Below, piece by piece: positions 9,706 through 20,030 of a DNA stretch of 33,740 bases. The notes beneath the pieces were generated by a model. The model was not told the DNA's origin. It worked only from the letters and a program-made list of their open reading frames with translations, and did no database searches. The position numbers and the translations under genes were made by a program. Within the stretch, counting starts at the first letter, position 1. Every line of letters starts with the position of its first letter. Where the stretch lies: contig JASCIV010000187.1 of assembly GCA_030374735.1 (NCBI GenBank), forward strand, positions 1 to 33,740. The letters are read 5' to 3'. This DNA is from Gracilaria caudata. Taxonomy: Eukaryota; Rhodophyta; Florideophyceae; Gracilariales; Gracilariaceae.

Positions 9706-10737
9706 AGAGAAAAACTCCGAGATGTAGCGATCGCTAGCGTCCTACCCTACGGCAACTCTACTGTACTTGTACGACGGTACGTCTACAGTTCGCGTTCACC
9801 TTCGTAGAACGCTACGCGTACACTCTGTATGCACTGCATACTATGCAGCCACGCAGGTTACGCTACAGCCAGCTCTTCGATCAGCGTTGGCGTTACCGTC
9901 ACTACTAGGGAGAAACGGCTATTGTCGGTCCCTGCCGCGTCAAATTGTTACAGCCACTTCAAGGCATATGTGAGATACATCAACTCTTCATTTCATAATT
10001 TGTCTACACTGCGAAGAACCGCAATTTATTACTCGCGAAGCTCATACGCGCAGAACCGAAGCCATAAAGACGAAACGAGAACTCCTCAGCACGAAGGGAG
10101 ATTTTACAATTTGCGTTGTGTTTCTGCCCATGGTTAGAAGGTTACGAGATACAACCCTTTTAACTTTCATGCCCTGAAAAGAGTTGCATAGGCAAAGGAA
10201 GTCATCTAATCGAAAAACTTGCCTTAATCGACTCCACACGCAGGCCTGTCCACACGACTTTCATTCGCATGGACTTAACGAACGAACAAATGAACGGCAC
10301 GGACTTGCATTCACACCAACAAGATTACAATATCATCATCATGATATTCATGGTATCCCTTATATTCTCTCTACTGTATGTAAGTTACATAATGTAACTT
10401 CCGAATCTGGAAAGTGCACATTCGCGAGCCGGTCCAAAAAAAAAGCAATCAAACTTTTGTCAGATCGGGAGTTCAATAAAAGGAGCCTTGTGAACATATG
10501 TCCGGAACTAAATGGTAGGGTGAAATTAAGAGGGTTAACCTTTGACCATTCTCGAGGGCTGCTATCTCTTTACGAAGCGGACAGCGTGGGAAGATGAAAT
10601 GCGAGAACAGGTGCAGATAGCTTCGATAAATAAGAACTGTAGGGAATCCAGATCGAGAAAAACCAACATTTTGCTGACGCCCTACTTTCTGAGAGGACAA
10701 TCTTTCTTGTCCGATTAGATGAAGTCTGGTTTTCAAC
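9706..10737. other. Intergenic region upstream of NAA25
   Basis: Only short overlapping frames without domains occur here. A CCTTCGTA octamer is at 9799. A run of A residues at about 10435-10444 and AT-rich, ATCATCATCATGAT-like sequence near 10330-10345 are the only notable compositional features. The last few hundred bases presumably hold the NAA25 promoter. Confidence 0.45.
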
Positions 10738-13611
10738 ATGACACACAAAGCATCGAAGCCGTCTTCCGCGGTCATTATGGCCAATCCAGTATCAAAGGCA
10801 GAGTCTGATCGACGGCTCCGACCAGTGCTGGACAATTTATCCGAGCATAACTCAAAACAAGCGCTCAAGCTTGTAAACCAAGCTTTACAAAGGCGGCCTG
10901 GTTGGCCAGCTGCTCGTGCATTACGTGCTTGTGTCCATCTTCAGATGAAGAAGTTGGAACAGGCTATGGAAGAAATAAGTCAACTACGAGAGGATTTGAA
11001 CTCCGGTCGGGTGCCGATTGACGAAGATGTCGCTTCAAAGATTCAGTATTATTACCAAGAGATTGGGAAAGAAGGCGGAACAGGGGAAGTTTACGAACAG
11101 GCATGGAAGGCCGACGTTTCCAACGTTGATCTAGCTGAAATGGCGTTCTGCTACTACATTCGAGGAAATGCGTTTATGTGTGCCCAGAAGCTGGCTACAA
11201 AGCTTCATCGTATAGCGTCATCGAATACTGAGAAATATGGACTTTGGGCAGCTGCAGCGATTTGGTTGGATGTGGTGTATCGTTCCCGCGATCTTGAAGT
11301 CTCAGCGTCTTCTCCAGACATTCGCATCCTGAAGCTAGCTTGTCGGATTACGGACAAAGCTCTGGATATTCCCGTAACCCCATCTGCTGAAGCTGCGCGT
11401 TTTGCTACACGCCTTTACAGAGACACTATGGAACATGAAAAGGCAAAGAAGCTTATTTCTCATCGACGATTGGTAATGGATGAGGCAGAAGTATTGCATA
11501 TTAGGGCTGACCTTCAAACTTCGGATGATCTTCGAATGAATGACTATTGTTCACTGCTTTTGAATCATGACAGAGATGATTGGGGTCACTGGTTGAAGTA
11601 CTTGGATTGCGTTGAAAAGACTGGATTCTGCATCGATGAGGCCAAAGATTTCATAGACAGCTTCATTCACCGAGAAATAGACGAAGGTCGACCTAAGCGA
11701 TCCCCTTTTCTTGCTCAGATGGAACTTTTGTACCGAACTCAAGACATTGAGGCCTTGACCAATGCTATGTCAGATTATTTTTGTCGGTTTGGAGCGAAGA
11801 CTGTATGTGCTCATGATCTTCGACCTTATCTCATGCTCGTATCGGAAACGAAAGAGGTCGAAAAGGTGATGGGCAGGATCATGGTGAAAGGAAAAGAAAA
11901 GGGCTTCCCCTACCATCTTACTGCATCATGGTTAGGGCTCTGGTTCGGTCACTTAAGTCAATCAACCACAGAGCTTTTGCAATGCTATCAAGATCATTTG
12001 TCAGATAATCTGGAGTCAACAGACAGGCAAAGTGGGGATGATTATCTTCTACTAGTGGCCCACAAATTGTTGCCTATGACTGAGAGCGATCCCCATGACC
12101 GATATTCGGCTGCGTTTCCAGTCCTCCAGAGCATCGTCGTTCTAGAAGCTGGGTTGACTCGAAGTCCGCACAACTTTCATTTCAAGCTCCTACTCATTCG
12201 TCTGTACAGCGAGATTGGGGCAATGGAAAGGGTTGCAGAACTCTGGCTGTCCTTAGATATTAAGCACATCCAGATGTCGACTTTGACGCATATAGTTCTG
12301 AAACCCTTCTTTGAAACGGGGCATCACGATTCTCTACAAAAGGTTTTCGAGGCCGTGGAAGCCCTTTGGCGAGAATGTGACCTAGAAATACAACAATGTG
12401 TGACAAAGGCTTTTCAAGGGGGATCAGTTAATGCCGCCACTGAGTTTGTTCTGTTCAGACAGCGTTTGGAGAGATCTGCCGTTCTCATAGAATCCATACT
12501 GCTGGAAGCTCAAGTTGTTTTGATCAGGGCAGAGGGGGAAGCAGCTGGAGTCCAGAACGCCCGTCATTGTCTTACTTTCATTCCTCGGTTTACTCCAGCA
12601 AGTCTTCAGTCCAAGAGGATTGTTGATAGTGACGATAATCGCTGCTTTCAGTTTTGGGACGTGCAAAGCTACGACCCTAGCGTGCGTTTGAAGGACGCAA
12701 CCGAAGAATCCGAGGATGAAGGGCGTTCTTGCACGCCAGTGAGAAAAGCAACCATGATCTCCGACCTTAAAGGCCTCTTACATCTTCTCGGAATAATAGC
12801 CCACGAAAGTCGTTTTGAATCTCAGATTGTGGAAGACCTTTCGATTCCCTCTCCAAATGGACATGTCTCACGTGATGCTGAGGCTTTATCTGTCTTGCGT
12901 GAGAGAATTGCATCAAACCTACGTAGAGCTAAGATGTCACTCATTTCGTACACGAGCGGCTCAGCTCTTAAAGAAGACGACAACTATGCGAATGCCCTTG
13001 ATTCTGGGGATGTGCTTTCAGAGTCAACGGAACTTATCAAAGCCATGCATGACGAGGTGGAAGAAGCGGTGAGAGACACCGAAGTTTTAGACGCTCTAAG
13101 AGGAACAATGTCACCAAGTCAGTTACGTAGATGTTGCAAGATATCATTTGAAGTTCTGCTCATCGTATCCATAGCTATATCCTCTTTTAGCGTAGAGCTC
13201 ATGAAAGGGAAGAGACGGCGGAAACGAGGAAACGCAAAGGCGTCGAAATCAACATCTACAATATGTTTCGACAACGTACAGGAGGCAATCTTGGGGTATA
13301 AACGTGGAGTTTTATCCGTATGCTCTCTGATACAAGAGTGGATAACAGCTTCATTGGATCAAGATACAGATTGGTTGGGGGTAATATGTGAGAGTGAGGA
13401 GACATTGAGCGAATCTCTTACATTTCTCCCGGATATGATACATCCGATCAATCTATCAGATGGTAGTAAGCAAGCCAAGGGGCCAATAAGCCGATCCGCA
13501 TTCTGCCACGATATACTGGAGCAAATTCGCTCGAGTCACATGGCTTCCTGCACTCGATTACTGGAAACCTTATCAGGTGTGACTCGCCGTCTAAAGCTAG
13601 TAGATTTGTAG
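10738..13611 (+). CDS. NAA25: NatB N-terminal acetyltransferase auxiliary subunit NAA25 (MDM20)
   Basis: A 957-residue intronless protein starting at the ATG at 10738; a second in-frame Met lies at residue 14. The N-terminal third is a run of TPR-like helical pairs: KQALKLVNQALQRRPGWPAARALRA (in two parts), then MKKLEQAMEEISQLRED, and EMAFCYYIRGNAFMCAQKLA. The central block matches the MDM20/NAA25 family, notably NDYCSLLLNHDRDDWGHWL followed by KYLDCV, and the nearby HDLRPYL segment. In known systems NAA25 is the ribosome-anchoring scaffold of NatB. It holds catalytic NAA20, which acetylates proteins beginning Met-Asp, Met-Glu, Met-Asn or Met-Gln. Length agrees with the family (about 900-1000). 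A basic stretch KGKRRRKRG near residue 822 lies in the poorly conserved C-terminal part and might contact the ribosome. The gene converges with the TMEM242-like gene, leaving about 165 bp between stop codons. Confidence 0.85.
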   Translation: MTHKASKPSSAVIMANPVSKAESDRRLRPVLDNLSEHNSKQALKLVNQALQRRPGWPAARALRACVHLQMKKLEQAMEEISQLREDLNSGRVPIDEDVASKIQYYYQEIGKEGGTGEVYEQAWKADVSNVDLAEMAFCYYIRGNAFMCAQKLATKLHRIASSNTEKYGLWAAAAIWLDVVYRSRDLEVSASSPDIRILKLACRITDKALDIPVTPSAEAARFATRLYRDTMEHEKAKKLISHRRLVMDEAEVLHIRADLQTSDDLRMNDYCSLLLNHDRDDWGHWLKYLDCVEKTGFCIDEAKDFIDSFIHREIDEGRPKRSPFLAQMELLYRTQDIEALTNAMSDYFCRFGAKTVCAHDLRPYLMLVSETKEVEKVMGRIMVKGKEKGFPYHLTASWLGLWFGHLSQSTTELLQCYQDHLSDNLESTDRQSGDDYLLLVAHKLLPMTESDPHDRYSAAFPVLQSIVVLEAGLTRSPHNFHFKLLLIRLYSEIGAMERVAELWLSLDIKHIQMSTLTHIVLKPFFETGHHDSLQKVFEAVEALWRECDLEIQQCVTKAFQGGSVNAATEFVLFRQRLERSAVLIESILLEAQVVLIRAEGEAAGVQNARHCLTFIPRFTPASLQSKRIVDSDDNRCFQFWDVQSYDPSVRLKDATEESEDEGRSCTPVRKATMISDLKGLLHLLGIIAHESRFESQIVEDLSIPSPNGHVSRDAEALSVLRERIASNLRRAKMSLISYTSGSALKEDDNYANALDSGDVLSESTELIKAMHDEVEEAVRDTEVLDALRGTMSPSQLRRCCKISFEVLLIVSIAISSFSVELMKGKRRRKRGNAKASKSTSTICFDNVQEAILGYKRGVLSVCSLIQEWITASLDQDTDWLGVICESEETLSESLTFLPDMIHPINLSDGSKQAKGPISRSAFCHDILEQIRSSHMASCTRLLETLSGVTRRLKLVDL

Positions 13612-13777
13612 CAGCTACTTCACAGCTGCACGATTTGAACTTCAGACGGATATGCCTCTTGGTCGTCTTGGGATTGCGTCTAATAGTACTGATGCAATTA
13701 AGTTAGATAAGTTGTGTCGTGACCTCTAGGCATTCGAACTAGGCAGCGACAAAGGATGAAGATTCAGTGCTGCACAT

Positions 13778-14584
13778 TCATTCATTTTGCGGATGATTAT
13801 GTTCTGGGAGTTTTTCGCCGTCACTCAAATAGTGATGGTTTTCTTCTATAACAGTCACATCAATTTGTTCCTTTATCCAATTTCCGAAACGAGAATGAAG
13901 GAATTTTTCTCTAATAGATTTCATAGGACCGGGAAGGTTGTCACCGGCATTTCTCCGTATGAACTCAAGCGCAGGTCCTAAGCCAGTTTCCATTTCCTGA
14001 CGCCTTTGAGGGATGATTTTGCGCATTACAAGCCCAAATTCTTCGAAGCTTTGTACATCATAATAGGCTTTCAAACCATAAAAGCCGGCGATACCCATTG
14101 CTCCGCAGAGCAGGGTCCCAAGGCCAAAGGTCGTGGCTGCGAACTTCACGCCATCCAGAGAAGGCCTTACCTGTCGGGATGCTCCTTTAGATTCCTGAGA
14201 TCTCCCCATTGCCAAACCCATAGGAATACCAGCCAGCATGCCGAGAGAAAATACTGATGCTGCACCAATGGCAAACGGCTTGGCCAGCGCTTCGGGGGTT
14301 AAATCGAAACCAAATCCTTCGCCGCTTTCGTCGATAATCTGGAAAAGCTCATCCGGGGGAAGCGGCTGATCTTCGCCATTAAGCTCCGAGGCGGATGTGG
14401 AATTCTGAGTTGTTCTCCCTACACCGGTCATGCTGAAAACGAAGTCGAAACGGGCAGGATCCGAGAAAGTGCCTCGAGTATTACGTCTGTCATTTGGAAG
14501 TCTGCGAGGCTCTCCAGTACCTTTGCACCCACATCTGCAATGCACCAGTGCTTTCCCTTGTATGCATATTGCACATCCATGCAT
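13778..14584 (-). CDS. TMEM242-like two-helix membrane protein
   Basis: The minus-strand frame from ATG 14584 gives 268 residues. A later ATG at 14431 (residue 52, MTGVGRTTQN) would give a 217-residue form. The first 51 residues are Cys/Arg-rich and could be a targeting peptide or untranslated leader. Two hydrophobic helices lie at about 102-127 (FAIGAASVFSLGMLAGIPMG) and 147-171 (KFAATTFGLGTLLCGAMGIA). They are followed by YDVQSFEEFGLVMRKIIPQR. This paired helix plus an EF-x-x-x-M-R-x-I-x-P motif resembles TMEM242, an inner-mitochondrial-membrane protein that in animals helps assemble ATP synthase and complex I. The match is by pattern and is moderate. It is divergent from the pseudouridine synthase gene, with about 250 bp shared upstream sequence. 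Confidence 0.6.
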   Translation of the reverse strand: MHGCAICIQGKALVHCRCGCKGTGEPRRLPNDRRNTRGTFSDPARFDFVFSMTGVGRTTQNSTSASELNGEDQPLPPDELFQIIDESGEGFGFDLTPEALAKPFAIGAASVFSLGMLAGIPMGLAMGRSQESKGASRQVRPSLDGVKFAATTFGLGTLLCGAMGIAGFYGLKAYYDVQSFEEFGLVMRKIIPQRRQEMETGLGPALEFIRRNAGDNLPGPMKSIREKFLHSRFGNWIKEQIDVTVIEENHHYLSDGEKLPEHNHPQNE

Positions 14585-14836
14585 CTCGGATAGTTATCAC
14601 CCGTTTACACGTTTTTGTGCTTTGATCTGGCCCAACCCCAAGACGGCTGTTCAACCCTTCATGCATCACTCAAAGAGGGACAAAAAGCTTGACGGGGGGT
14701 CCGTGGTCCATGAAGAGAGGGAGAACCGAGAGACACATGAAGGCAGTGCGCGATAACGTTTGGATCGGATTGAATCCAACCTTTCCTTGAGTGTGAATAA
14801 TTGACCACTATCTAGTACCCTAAAACTTTCAAAACC
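14585..14836. promoter_or_regulatory. Shared divergent promoter region
   Basis: These 252 bp separate the divergent TMEM242-like and pseudouridine synthase genes and must contain both start regions. No TATA box stands out. Confidence 0.5.
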
Positions 14837-15963
14837 ATGGCTTTCTATTCACGTCAACAACACAGGGCTACCACAGGGTTTGTTATTTCATATCCCCATG
14901 CCTCGTACTCAATGTCTGCATTTATGGGAGATTCGCCGTTGTACAGCAGGTACAGGTTCCCGTGTTCAAGAAGAGCGACTGAAGAACTGTCGCTTCGACA
15001 TCCCTTTGCACTCCGTTCTGTGCCTACGGCTCGTTTTTCGAACAAAAGGGGGAGCAGGCAAAGAGCTCAATCGTTTCAGCAGACAAAAGTGGAACCACAG
15101 CGTTTACAAAAAGTTCTTGCCCAAATGGGATTTGCCTCTCGACGAGGAGCAGAGAAAATGATCGAAGACGGGCATGTGCGTGTCAATAACAAGAGAGTTA
15201 CTCAACAGGGCACATTTGTTGTGCCGGGAAAAGACACAATTCACGTCGATGGAAAGACGGCCACACTGCAAAAACCAGTTTGGGTCGCTGTGCACAAACC
15301 GCGAGGGATGAACTCCCTCCCGTCAAGGAATAGGCGCTCTGTCGACTCAGATGTTCCGTCTGAATTTAGAAAAGGGCTCCTTCCCATTGCTGGCATTGAA
15401 GAAGACGCCAGTGGCTTGCTGATTCTTAGTAATGACCGCGCAGCCGTCGCTAAACTTAATAGTCCAGACGACAATCTCATCAAAGAGTGGATTGTAGACT
15501 GTTACGGTCCATTCCTCAAATCCAAGGTCGTTGAGTTGCAGCGTGGAATCAGACTAGAAGGCGAAGAGGACATCTTTATACCCAAAGTAAGTAAGCGGTT
15601 CTATCTCTACGGAGCACAGAAAATCGAACAGTTTTCCCACCAAGAAATACTAACCTCTTCTTCCAGAATTTGCAATGTCTTGGAAGTGGATATGTTGTGT
15701 TAAGTCCACGCGAAAAAGCTGTCTTGACACGCTTTGTGGTTCGCGTTCGAAAACATCGTCGTCAACTCATGAGTCGTATGTTTTTAGCCGTTGGACTTAA
15801 AGTGGCACGTATGAGTCGGCGTGCATTTGGACCGATTTTGCTATCTCCTCTGAAGCGAGGAGACTTCCGCTACTTGACTCCCAATGAGATAAAATCATTG
15901 ACGAGAGGTGTGAAAGAAGAAACTGTGAGCAAAGATCGCCGTCGCCAGAGAAGGCTTTCATAA
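14837..15963 (+). CDS. S4-domain pseudouridine synthase (RsuA/RluB family), probably plastid, one intron
   Basis: Join of 14837-15586 and 15667-15963, giving 348 residues. Residues 1 to about 80 are rich in Ser, Arg and Ala and look like a plastid transit peptide. An S4 RNA-binding domain (about 88-135) reads RLQKVLAQMGFASRRGAEKM. The catalytic domain has VHKPRGMNS (about 152-160), GLLPIAGIEEDASGLLILSN (180-199) and, in exon 2, MFLAVGLKVARMSRRAFGP followed by LTPNEI. In RsuA/RluB enzymes the second block is GRLDxxTxGLLLLTND, with Asp as the essential nucleophile. Here the aligned residue is Glu188 and the GRLD core reads AGIE. The fold is kept, but activity on rRNA is uncertain. The acceptor family is bacterial-type, fitting an organelle enzyme. 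The start is the first ATG after the divergent promoter. Confidence 0.85.
15587..15666 (+). other. 80-nt spliceosomal intron
   Basis: The donor is AAA/GTAAGTAAG at 15587, the branch site TACTAAC is at 15648-15654, and the acceptor TTCCAG ends at 15666. Splicing joins codon 250 to the next full codon (phase 0) and restores the conserved pseudouridine synthase C-terminus. Using the GTAAGC four bases later breaks the frame. Confidence 0.9.
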
Positions 15964-16967
15964 GTGTCAATGCCAAGCTGTGAAGATGATGCGGCAGTTT
16001 TTTTCAGGTTTCTACGCATTCCATTGGAAGCAAACCTGCATAATCGTCCATCGTGACGCTGCCGAGACTAACAGACGGAGACATTCGCGAGTCGGAAGCA
16101 ATTCCATGCCTTCGCCTTGAAAAAGTTCCTCCTACATATGTTCAGATCTATTGGTGCCATTTATGCCGGCTATACTTGTTATACTTTGTGAAGTAGTAGT
16201 TATACTAGACTTTTTGGGCGCTTTCTTCTTGCCATAGGTGATGCAGATAGTAATAATATCCACCTGCCTTGGCAGACCTTCTTTTTGCTTGCGTTTGTCC
16301 TTCTATGCCAACTCAATCATTCGTTATATTGCAAGCAATATATTGTACAGTATATACCTCAGCCGGGTAGTCTTGTACATGATGTGGTATGCCAAGGAAG
16401 CTTCAGGTGTGGACATGTCATGCAGCAAGATCGGCAGTCCTCCACACCGGCTGAACAAGAGCGAGTCGTGGAAACCATTTCGTCTTTTTCAAAAATTTCG
16501 GACGCAACAACGAGACCAAGACAAGTTCATTCAGGTGTGGTCGTTTGCAGTCACCTTTGTAAACGCTACCTCCTATGGTCTACATGATTTCTCCACCTGC
16601 ATTAGAGGTTCAGCGAGATTCTGTAGTTGCATTCAACGAACTCCTCTGGAAGGGTTACTGAGCCAAACTTAGATGTTCCCAATGAACGTACTCGTCGTTG
16701 ATCTCCACATATCCAATATCGCATCACTTCTCCTTTAGAGTGTAAACGGTGCTTCATCGAAAGGTTCAAGTAGCCCCACTAATCTCTCCTTCGTTTCTAA
16801 ATCTACGAAAGGCTGAAGAGCATGCAACTCAAGATTGTCAAGTCAAACGATAAGTACGCGTAGAAGAAACGATACTCTCATTGACTAATAAGCTTAACAA
16901 CACCTTCCACTCGCTCATATTGCACTCCTGAATCAATTTTTGCTGCCTCGGAATACCTGCGCGACTC
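15964..16967. other. Intergenic region, no gene supported
   Basis: Overlapping plus-strand frames at 16238-16672 lack domains. No RNA gene is recognisable. It should contain the terminator region of the pseudouridine synthase and the promoter of the helicase gene. Confidence 0.45.
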
Positions 16968-18518
16968 ATGGCTTTTGTTGGGCTTCAACCAAACTTGAAG
17001 ATATGGTATCCATTCGCATCACACGCACCGCACGCGACATTTCAAAAGAGGCCGAGATCCCCATTTGAGCTGTGTTCCAAAGGAAGGCGTAGCAATGCAA
17101 ACTTCGCTGTTTATGCATCTGGTGCTAGTCAAAAGTACGCTCAGAGTGATTCAGCTTTTAGTGTATCTGAGGACTCTTCGCCTGAGAGTGCAAACATTTC
17201 GTTCAGAAAAGCGTACAACGGCCGAGTTCCAGCATGGCTACTAAGCAGATTAGAAGAAATGGGTTACACACATCCGACCCAAGTCCAACAGTCAACTCTT
17301 CCAATAGCACTACCGTCTCTGAAGGGGGAGTTGGGAAAGGACGTTGTTATTCATGCCCAAACTGGTTCCGGGAAGACACTCGCGTATCTTTTGCCAGTCA
17401 TAACATCAGTTCAACCTGCTCGTTCTGTCCCGCAGGCAATGGTTGTAGTACCAACACAGGAACTTGGCATGCAGGTATACAAACTATTGCGACGCCTCAC
17501 CTCCGCCTATATCATCGATGGTGATATCTCTACTGACGTACAAGATAATGGAAACGTCAAGAACGCTGGTGGAGGAATTAAGAGGGAGAATTCTCAAAAC
17601 GAGAAGTCTCGCTTTCCTGTTCTGCCAATGCTTAATCAGGCAGATTTACGTCGTCAGAAATTGCAGTTGAGAGAAGCAGCGCCTAGAGTTATTGTTGGAA
17701 ATCCGCATCGTATTGCTGAACTGGTTCGAAGCAGGCGTCTCCGCCTAGATTTGTTGAAGGTTCTAGTCGTGGACGAATTCGATGCATGTTTGAATGACAC
17801 CTCAACCACTAGTGCTCTTCAAACGATTTTATCAGTTCGAGGCCGCGAGGGGCCACGACAAACTATTCTCGCAAGTGCTACAGTTCCGCAGCATAGGCAC
17901 TTTTTGAAGCAATGTGTTAGTCAAAGATGGACGAGACCAGATATATTACACGTATGGATCGAGCAGGCGACCAACGAGCGAGTTCCTCAGTCTCTCACAC
18001 ATCTATACGCAGTCTGCCAAGGTCGCAAGAAGCTTGCTGCATTACGAGCTTTGTTGGTAAGATTCAACACAGAAATGGAAACTGGACAGGACTCCGCTTT
18101 TGATTTGAGAGCTATTGTTTTCGTGATGGCTTCCAGAAACATCATGCAGCTCGTCGAAGCATTAAACAATGCCCTTCGACATGATTTCGCCTTGGAAAAT
18201 GAGGATCCCATAGTCGGAATATGGGAGGATTCGTCTGTATTTCACCGCAAGAATGCGCTACAGTTGTTCAGGCAAGGATCTGCAAAAGTCCTAATTGGGA
18301 CAGACGTAGCTGCTCGCGGATTAGACGTGCCAGACATCTCACACGTTTTTCACTTCGACCTACCTACCGATGCTGACGCTTATCTGCACCGCGCAGGACG
18401 GGCCGGGAGACAAGGGAGACCAGGGTCTTCCGTCGTTCTTGTAGCCCCTGGCGAGCAATTCGTGGTGTCTAGAATCTCCAACTCACTTGGGATCGAATTT
18501 ACACGTTTAGGAAGATGA
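16968..18518 (+). CDS. DEAD-box RNA helicase, probably plastid-targeted
   Basis: A 516-residue intronless protein from ATG 16968. Residues 1 to about 75 are basic and Ser-rich with few acids at the start, like a transit peptide. Helicase motifs in order: Q motif GYTHPTQVQQSTLPIA (99-114), motif I AQTGSGKT (130-137), motif Ia PTQELG (162-167), motif II VVDEFD (267-272), motif III SAT (303-305), then GTDVAARGLDVPDISHV and HRAGRAGR near the C-terminus. Motif II reads DEFD rather than DEAD. The acidic pair that coordinates Mg is kept. An unusual polar insert (about 184-218, with GNVKNAGGGIKRENSQNEKS) separates Ia from Ib. Such enzymes remodel RNA or ribosomal precursors using ATP. Location in the plastid and a role in organelle ribosome assembly are inferred. 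Confidence 0.85.
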   Translation: MAFVGLQPNLKIWYPFASHAPHATFQKRPRSPFELCSKGRRSNANFAVYASGASQKYAQSDSAFSVSEDSSPESANISFRKAYNGRVPAWLLSRLEEMGYTHPTQVQQSTLPIALPSLKGELGKDVVIHAQTGSGKTLAYLLPVITSVQPARSVPQAMVVVPTQELGMQVYKLLRRLTSAYIIDGDISTDVQDNGNVKNAGGGIKRENSQNEKSRFPVLPMLNQADLRRQKLQLREAAPRVIVGNPHRIAELVRSRRLRLDLLKVLVVDEFDACLNDTSTTSALQTILSVRGREGPRQTILASATVPQHRHFLKQCVSQRWTRPDILHVWIEQATNERVPQSLTHLYAVCQGRKKLAALRALLVRFNTEMETGQDSAFDLRAIVFVMASRNIMQLVEALNNALRHDFALENEDPIVGIWEDSSVFHRKNALQLFRQGSAKVLIGTDVAARGLDVPDISHVFHFDLPTDADAYLHRAGRAGRQGRPGSSVVLVAPGEQFVVSRISNSLGIEFTRLGR

Positions 18519-18599
18519 GTAGTGTGGATAGAACAGCTCATATTCCTTCAGCCGACTGCAACGACACTAATGGTTTAGCAATGATATGTGAGATTCAAG

Positions 18600-18860
18600 G
18601 CAGCGGTTTAGAGGATATCCCCATCCTTGTCTTAACTTACAAACCAGATATCTTAAAAGATGTAGACCAATACATCTTAAGATGCCCCCGAAGAACCAAT
18701 GCAAGAAGATTGGGCTTGCCTCCCCTTCGTGAGCGGTGGGGATCATTTTGTTTCTAATGTCGTCCAGAAATGGCCCAAACCAATACTGGCCTTTCTAGCG
18801 AAAGAAAGTGTTTTTTTACACAGAAGCGCTCCATACCAAGTTGTAATTAGGCTTGTGTGC
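18600..18860 (+). mobile_element. Retroelement 3' end fragment, copy B
   Basis: One frame gives LKDVDQYILRCPRRTNARR, and after a shift near 18735 another gives VVQKWPKPILAFLAKESVFL and HRSAPYQVVIRL. Protein and DNA both match copy C: shared stretches include TACTGGCCTTTCT and GTAATTAGGCT. It is broken and lacks any reverse transcriptase core. It starts about 100 nt after the helicase stop and may overlap that gene's 3' untranslated region. Confidence 0.6.
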
Positions 18861-20030
18861 TCATAAAGAGAAGGACAGAACTTCACTGGTGTGGCTTTTT
18901 GCGCCACACGGTGCCGATAATATTTACTCGACTTCGATCTTACTCTGCTCGATATGAGTCTCAGAGGGGTCGCTTCTCCATCTTTAGCTTCGGCAGGTCA
19001 TTGGCGGTGATGTTTGGGATCTTGCACGCCTTGATGCTTCCAGATATTACTTGCAAAACACTACCACGGGAATTCACCAGATAGGAGGGTACCTTCGCAC
19101 ATCGGTTTCACACCGCTGCCCCACTCTTGTCAACTGTAATCTTTGAGTATTGCCCCGACAGCGGCGTCTAGGATATGAGTCAGATTTGTTTGGCAAAAAC
19201 AAAGGTTATCTGCGCTACCCTTGTGAAGCTGTAAGCCAACAAAAGGCCCTTCGCTCTTAAGCTGAAATGATTCCTCACACTGGACAAAAGTACCGTTGTA
19301 CAGCTCATATGTAGAGATTCACAATGAAGTGACGGCTGTCAAGTTGATGTCGACGTTGAATATTTCAAGTACCTCCGTGCTCAGCTTCTTTGATCAAAGC
19401 TCTGATGGTACCATATATCTGTGCCCAGAAACCAAAACGAGTAAGATTACTTACATGCGTCGTTTGAGAATTGAGTTCACGCACGCTAGATCACTGCAGA
19501 ACTCTACAATCTTGTGCGACGCAGTGATCAAAAGGGTAAGACATCCTCTGATAAAGAGCAACACCGCTTTGAGGCACTTCTGGTCCACTTTCACAGAACC
19601 CAGGCTTATGAGAATACTTTCACATATTCCATTCTCCAGGAAATTGTATCAGAACAGCATACAAGCAAGTGATTCCGAGACGTACGCGTCTGACCAGTAT
19701 CGGTTCACTCTTCAACCCTTTTGTAACCCAAAAATTATTGCTCGCATGTCACATAACCACGTTGCTTCGTTCAGGATGCTCTTTGGATGTGGCCCATGTA
19801 CTGATAGCTATAAGCGAATGCCGTGGACCGAACAGAAAAACAAACTCGAGGGGTAATCTGTCAGAAACATTTTGCAGTCTTATACCTTTGCTCGAGTTCC
19901 CTTTGGAACTCTCCAATCCCTGAGTGCAAGTTCACTTCCTCGAGTTTGTTCCCTCCAAAATCCTTGTCGATATCTCAAAGGAGTTCGTTCCTACAGAAAA
20001 CCGTGGCTTCAGCAACGTCGCGCACTCATC
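18861..20030. other. Intergenic region with one doubtful open frame
   Basis: A plus-strand frame from ATG 19347 to 19856 encodes 169 residues with no domain, no signal peptide and no bias I can recognise. I do not call it a gene. The frame of the following gene stays open upstream to about 19872 but without an ATG, which favours the start at 20031. Confidence 0.4.

Noticed and set aside
13715..13750. GTTCGAAT-like T-loop on the minus strand, as a possible tRNA
   Set aside because: The five bases on each side of the loop do not pair as a T stem, and no acceptor or anticodon arm fits.
18515..18757. Open frame whose ATG overlaps the helicase stop, as a possible second coupled gene
   Set aside because: Its recognisable part is the retroelement fragment copy B, and overlapping coupled genes are not expected in a nuclear genome.
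19347..19856. 169-residue plus-strand open frame
   Set aside because: No domain, signal or sensible composition; overlapped by other frames. Transcript data would be needed to call it.
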